From positions 2,789,211-2,853,210 of the forward strand of contig KK106981.1 of NCBI GenBank assembly GCA_000611775.1: DNA of 64,000 nt, read 5' to 3'. The notes below the pieces were generated by a model. The model had not been told where the DNA came from. It made no database searches and worked only from the letters and a program-made list of their open reading frames with translations. Positions 61,101 to 64,000 of this stretch are shown here, piece after piece; position 1 is the first letter of the stretch; each line of letters starts with the position of its first letter. A program made the translations under genes and the position numbers. Source of the stretch: Umbilicaria muhlenbergii (lineage: Eukaryota > Ascomycota > Lecanoromycetes > Umbilicariales > Umbilicariaceae).

Positions 61101-63143
61101 TTTATTGAGCCACCGAGTACCACTGGATTGAAGAGATCGGACGTTGCCTTATGCCTATTCCATATCTTGATCGTGCTGCTAGGTTACCATGATCACTTTG
61201 CTAGGAGTGAAGAAGACGACATAGTCAAAACGTTCCTTACCGGCATTGACTTTAGGGATAGGACAGCCAAGTGCTGCATCCACGCTCTTTCGGTGTGCTG
61301 CCACGAGCTGCCACTGTCAATCACGAGGTCACTCAATTTGATTCTTCACAAGATGTCCCAGATCATCACCCAAACGCACCTGGCAATGGATACGCTTGAA
61401 TTCCTCGGCGGCCTTGCAAGACTGCCAGATGTGTATGTCAATCTTGCAGAGGACGAGCTTCGTCTGGTTTTTGGCATTTCTATTCGTTACCTGCATCATT
61501 CACGTGAGCAGCGGCAGAATCCCTCAAATCCTGTGAGCGTTCGGACTGGTCACAGCTCAGTCAGACTTAGTGGTACCTCGGCGGATATTGCTGCGGCTTC
61601 AGACATTGACCGCAACTCTGATGCGCACAAAGATCTTCCGCAGTATGTATTCGCATTAGCCTATCACGTCATAACGATCTGGTTTTTGTCCTTGAGGTTG
61701 CAGGATCGAAGCAAGCATGTTGGCTGGATAACGAAGAGCCTTGCAGCCAAGGACGAGCTTGGGAACGAGATCATGGAAGAGCAGAGTCAGGTTACTCTCG
61801 ACATGATGCATAGAACTGCGTACTCAGATCTTGGGGAAACCAAATCCAATCCCTTGTTTACTTCCGCAGACGGAGACGTGATAAAGAGGTCATGGCTGGT
61901 AGGCATGAGCATTGTCACTGTTGAAACGGCAGTAAGTACTGGAATGAGCCAGATCACCAAGAGGCAGGCATCTGGGACCACCCACGCGATTTACCAGCAG
62001 CAAACGGCTCCTTTACCACCCCATCACGTACCTGCCCCGACAGATTATCATTCCACATTTTCCAGCGGAGCCCATCCCATGAACGTTTTCCCGAACCATG
62101 TCTTCCTCCAACTTACGTCCACTATTGCTCCAACGCCGATTCCGATGCAGCCGATTCCTTTACCGGAGGACGAGGCCACTAAGCGGGCCATAAGCACCTT
62201 TGATCGCAATGACACGGTTGATGGACACAAGGTTGGCTTCATCTACATCGGCAACAACCAGACTTCGGAGGCCGAGATTCTCGCCAACACCATCGGTAGT
62301 GAAGCGTACAACACCTGCCTCCGTGGATTAGGCACCGAGATCCGTCTCAAGGACGCGATCTTCAACACTCAAGGCCTCGACCGTCAGTCCGACTTGGACG
62401 GCCAGCACACTTACGCCTGGCGTGATCGTATCACCGAGATCATCTTCCATGTCACCACTCTGATGCCGACGCACATCGAACAGGACGCACAATGCGTGAA
62501 CAAAAAACGCCACATCGGCAATGACTTCGTCAATATCATCTACAACGACTCCGGCCTCCCCTTCCGCTTCGAGACTTTCCCCTCCCAATTCAACTACGTC
62601 AACATCATCATCACGCCCGAAGCGTCGCTCCTACCGCGCGAAACCGTCCAAAAGCCGACCCAGTCCCGTGACAGTATCGCTCCTCCAAACGCATCAGAAG
62701 TCGAGACGCACAGCATATACCCGGCCAAGCAACAGTACTTCAAAGTCCAAACCATCTCCGCCCCCTCCTTCCCACAAATCTCTCCGGCCGCAACCCCCAA
62801 ACTCATCTCCGCCTCCGCCCTCCCCGGCTTCGTCCGCCAACTCGCGCTCAACGCCTCCGTCTTCAGCCTCGTGTGGGCCAACCGCGAAGGCGGCGAACAC
62901 GTCTCCAGTTGGCGCAACCGGCTACGCGAAATCGTCAAGTTGCGAGATCGCTTTGCGGCTGGCAGGGCTGGTGCGGGGGCGAGCGGGAAGAACGAACTCT
63001 ATCCTGAGATGGGAGGCGGGGCGAGGGGAAGGTTGCAGCCGCGCGTTGAGGGGGAGCGCTGGATGGGTACGCTGGCGATGGGCGGGTTGGCGGATGAGGA
63101 TGGGTTGGTGCAGGGGATTGACTTTTCGAAGTGGGCGACTTAG
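58200..63143 (+). CDS. TSC2: Tuberin-like Rheb GTPase-activating protein Tsc2
   Basis: Intronless, 1647 residues from MFHHLGRTIKKKAQGIKHKI. A basic, disordered N-terminus (about 1-140) precedes the long helical tuberin region (YLRELQTPRPLTERIQAARA onward, about 140-1200). The catalytic Rap/Ran-GAP domain spans about 1335-1520: VGFIYIGNNQTSEAEILANT, TEIIFHVTTLMPT, and HIGNDFVNIIYNDSG (about residue 1438), which contains the catalytic Asn thumb, then FNYVNIIITPE. Tsc2 turns off Rheb upstream of TORC1 and, in fission yeast, controls amino-acid uptake. A 42-bp in-frame duplication lies near residues 290-318. I did not see a Tsc1 gene in the window. Confidence 0.94.
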   Translation: MFHHLGRTIKKKAQGIKHKIVGRRRNQGKLKDRRSADDKLKTKRRSKAWLKKKFTRFTSKSMSSSAQDAPDTPHTGVSSSSLTDRVRGQAAANTPSTHTPLRRRQSRGEGPSRAGDPRVSNRLESNFRRRSDPEQAFKETYLRELQTPRPLTERIQAARAACREIQIYSVETLIEIWNAAEDLIAADSPVEARKAGFELLVASAGHSGFDAQERVKFFDAITASFDPGEAVFRLRALTNLTRNGRNTYPFESRLAATLNTWLRDTFNAIVPVRAAAKSKSPPRATGQPRSEEGLRPLPGAVTQIEEGLTLLFRLVTQVITHSQETFQGDQQAIMVDRALWICRRTTEQADIEKGVNLIEAMREFSHLPESCFEAYIETLCAISCTVQTVGPETRQILLRLLKSEDGPRTVDSLLRILLESPPDKPSNTIRGALAMVKYLVMRNGTGNYPVIHFIPLVDALSKVPSDFSSRLALECLQTIRFILNDEVIVDTILHEDWTVLFSIIERIALKSLPEEDSDAQSSIHSLAFATELNARQKRLKVVKKLDNEDASRELVHIAKVLDSLWHRLDAPKRSLAVYLTWIMDNELDTTAFEHLLELVADQGACFPPAEEWAASFRIVLDSYFLDPKKPSPTRCRVLEMAKEIHKTVNNHSDQRDYTDTILFLLDQLKEERSLPVINSFADLLSTCTAEFDDASFREIVTFLQTMVAVKEETSSAASIDYRPTSGSDSTNNNTATCLVRLFLRCLESSAEKTKMVHEALMMIASSQEIPTSPRLAAMKLLTRIRCDSDSAVIVTDVPDSQGLAFALGRVETSIIAHGSEQSLLYRTSFVEESQSGRIGRSTSVNRSNPNTSRSGTRSASGLDAAARATHPLWIYPETKGLPEDSPRRPSPVVRIYTNGPREEPTLKLSIWLENMIGILQQGKDWEIQSYVLVHLPSQLSNPSLFAGALPSIKMLRNVVCEQLKNGSFIEPPSTTGLKRSDVALCLFHILIVLLGYHDHFARSEEDDIVKTFLTGIDFRDRTAKCCIHALSVCCHELPLSITRSLNLILHKMSQIITQTHLAMDTLEFLGGLARLPDVYVNLAEDELRLVFGISIRYLHHSREQRQNPSNPVSVRTGHSSVRLSGTSADIAAASDIDRNSDAHKDLPQYVFALAYHVITIWFLSLRLQDRSKHVGWITKSLAAKDELGNEIMEEQSQVTLDMMHRTAYSDLGETKSNPLFTSADGDVIKRSWLVGMSIVTVETAVSTGMSQITKRQASGTTHAIYQQQTAPLPPHHVPAPTDYHSTFSSGAHPMNVFPNHVFLQLTSTIAPTPIPMQPIPLPEDEATKRAISTFDRNDTVDGHKVGFIYIGNNQTSEAEILANTIGSEAYNTCLRGLGTEIRLKDAIFNTQGLDRQSDLDGQHTYAWRDRITEIIFHVTTLMPTHIEQDAQCVNKKRHIGNDFVNIIYNDSGLPFRFETFPSQFNYVNIIITPEASLLPRETVQKPTQSRDSIAPPNASEVETHSIYPAKQQYFKVQTISAPSFPQISPAATPKLISASALPGFVRQLALNASVFSLVWANREGGEHVSSWRNRLREIVKLRDRFAAGRAGAGASGKNELYPEMGGGARGRLQPRVEGERWMGTLAMGGLADEDGLVQGIDFSKWAT
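59069..59152 (+). repeat. In-frame 42-bp tandem duplication inside TSC2
   Basis: Two copies of a 42-bp unit starting AGAGGAGGGCCTT and ending CGTCACTCAA, offset exactly 42 bp. They encode EEGLRPLPGAVTQ and EEGLTLLFRLVTQ. Confidence 0.88.
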
Positions 63144-64000
63144 GCCAGGCGGTGGGTGGGTGGATGGAATGGATGGGGGTGGATGGGTTAGGAGGTGTGA
63201 GACGCATTAGTACGTGCGAGGTATGCAAATTGGAGGAAGTACATATGGGATGGGCATCTTGAAATTGTCAGTACAACAGAATGCATAGGCATCAGCGATG
63301 ATGCGGTGGCAGCGGCGGCGGCAAAACAGTTTGTCGATCTAAAAGTTTTCTGATTTTTGTCCCTTTTTTCCTTTTCTTTCTCTTCTCTGCATATGCGATG
63401 GCTGGTCGGCGGTTTTTTGCGTGATTGATGGAGGAAGGATATGGAATGGAATGGAATGGAATGGATCTCGCGATGGAGTCGAAGGCTGCACGGACGCATC
63501 AGAGATACCCGGATCGGATGGCGGACTTGGGAGTATAACTGGATAAGTGTCGTCGACCGCCCGTTTGTAGGCGGGGTCGGGATTCTTCTCCTCTTCTGTG
63601 CTGCGATAGCTAGCTATGGTTTTGTAGATATCAGATAGTGGCAACACAAATGCGTGCTTTTACTTTGATACCTCTTCCTCCAAGTTGTTGGTCGATAGTT
63701 GATAGGGGCTTGTGCGTCACCGACAACCAATTTGAAGACCTCAGAAAGAAATAATGCATGGTGAGGGACCGGTGCTATTTCAATAAATATGTAAATTTTC
63801 GTTCCATTGGATCATTCATGTAACTTTCACCCCCCCCACCCCCCCCATCACTCCACAACCCCTCACTCCACAACCCCTCACTCCACAAACTCCACTCACT
63901 CCCCTTCCCCTTCTGTACCGAATAGCTAGATTTGCAACCATCACTGCTTCGCCGCATTATCCACGCAAAACCCCATACTCACGCAAGTATCGTAAAGAAG
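63144..64000. other. Intergenic tail with simple repeats
   Basis: About 860 bp downstream of TSC2, no gene supported. It contains a GGAAT pentamer run (63440-63464), pyrimidine-rich tracts (63357-63390), C-runs at 63830-63847 and about two and a half copies of an 18-bp unit CACTCCACAACCCCT-type at 63850-63900. Confidence 0.6.

Noticed and set aside
63357-63400. Pyrimidine-rich tract as a promoter for a gene beyond the right edge
   Set aside because: No downstream start codon with coding sequence is visible before the window ends.

Overview
The window is nuclear DNA of a filamentous ascomycete (Pezizomycotina; a Dothideomycete-like fungus is my best guess, not proven). Genes are compact, with introns mostly of 50-95 nt that have GT..AG ends and CTAAC/CTGAC-like branch sites. 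The gene set is typical of moulds: homoaconitase (alpha-aminoadipate lysine pathway), a Far11/HAM-2 STRIPAK subunit, Tsc2, Gyp7, Cse1, a mitochondrial LeuRS and Aim32. I assembled the multi-exon genes by hand from splice signals; in every conserved case the exon phases close into one open frame.

Layout. 0-12 kb: the start of an O-methyltransferase (runs off the left edge), a Cyc2-like mitochondrial reductase, mitochondrial leucyl-tRNA synthetase, a tail-to-tail pair of paralogous secreted proteins, an 8-bp minisatellite, an L-type amino-acid permease and an Mtq1/HemK methyltransferase. 12-18.3 kb: an Aim32-like thioredoxin-fold protein, then a tandem array of five copies of a small Cys-rich 'MC..CGH' gene, each with the same promoter architecture and in different states of decay. 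18.5-43 kb: mainly housekeeping genes: LYS4 and SER1 (divergent, sharing a Gcn4/CpcA-type site), an RWD-RING-IBR ubiquitin ligase, a dolichyl-pyrophosphate phosphatase, Far11, Crt10, Tda3, Gyp7 and a large GAR/GAS2-domain protein. 43-54 kb: an accessory stretch with a 778-residue orphan gene, two related small membrane proteins, a 2EXR/F-box-like gene, decayed fragments of that same gene and little recognisable coding. 54-63 kb: Cse1 and Tsc2, divergently transcribed. The last 0.86 kb is non-coding with simple repeats.

Two features deserve most attention. The first is the 13.9-18.3 kb array: its promoters carry a palindrome ACAATGGCATTGT (or a decayed version), an ACAAAG motif and an ACCGTCTATATAAA TATA block, and a relic of the same repeat sits at 30.8 kb inside another intergenic region. 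The second is a window-wide habit of genes switching from a C-rich to a G-rich coding strand near their 3' ends. I found no virus-like element, no intact transposon, no CRISPR array and no convincing tRNA gene.
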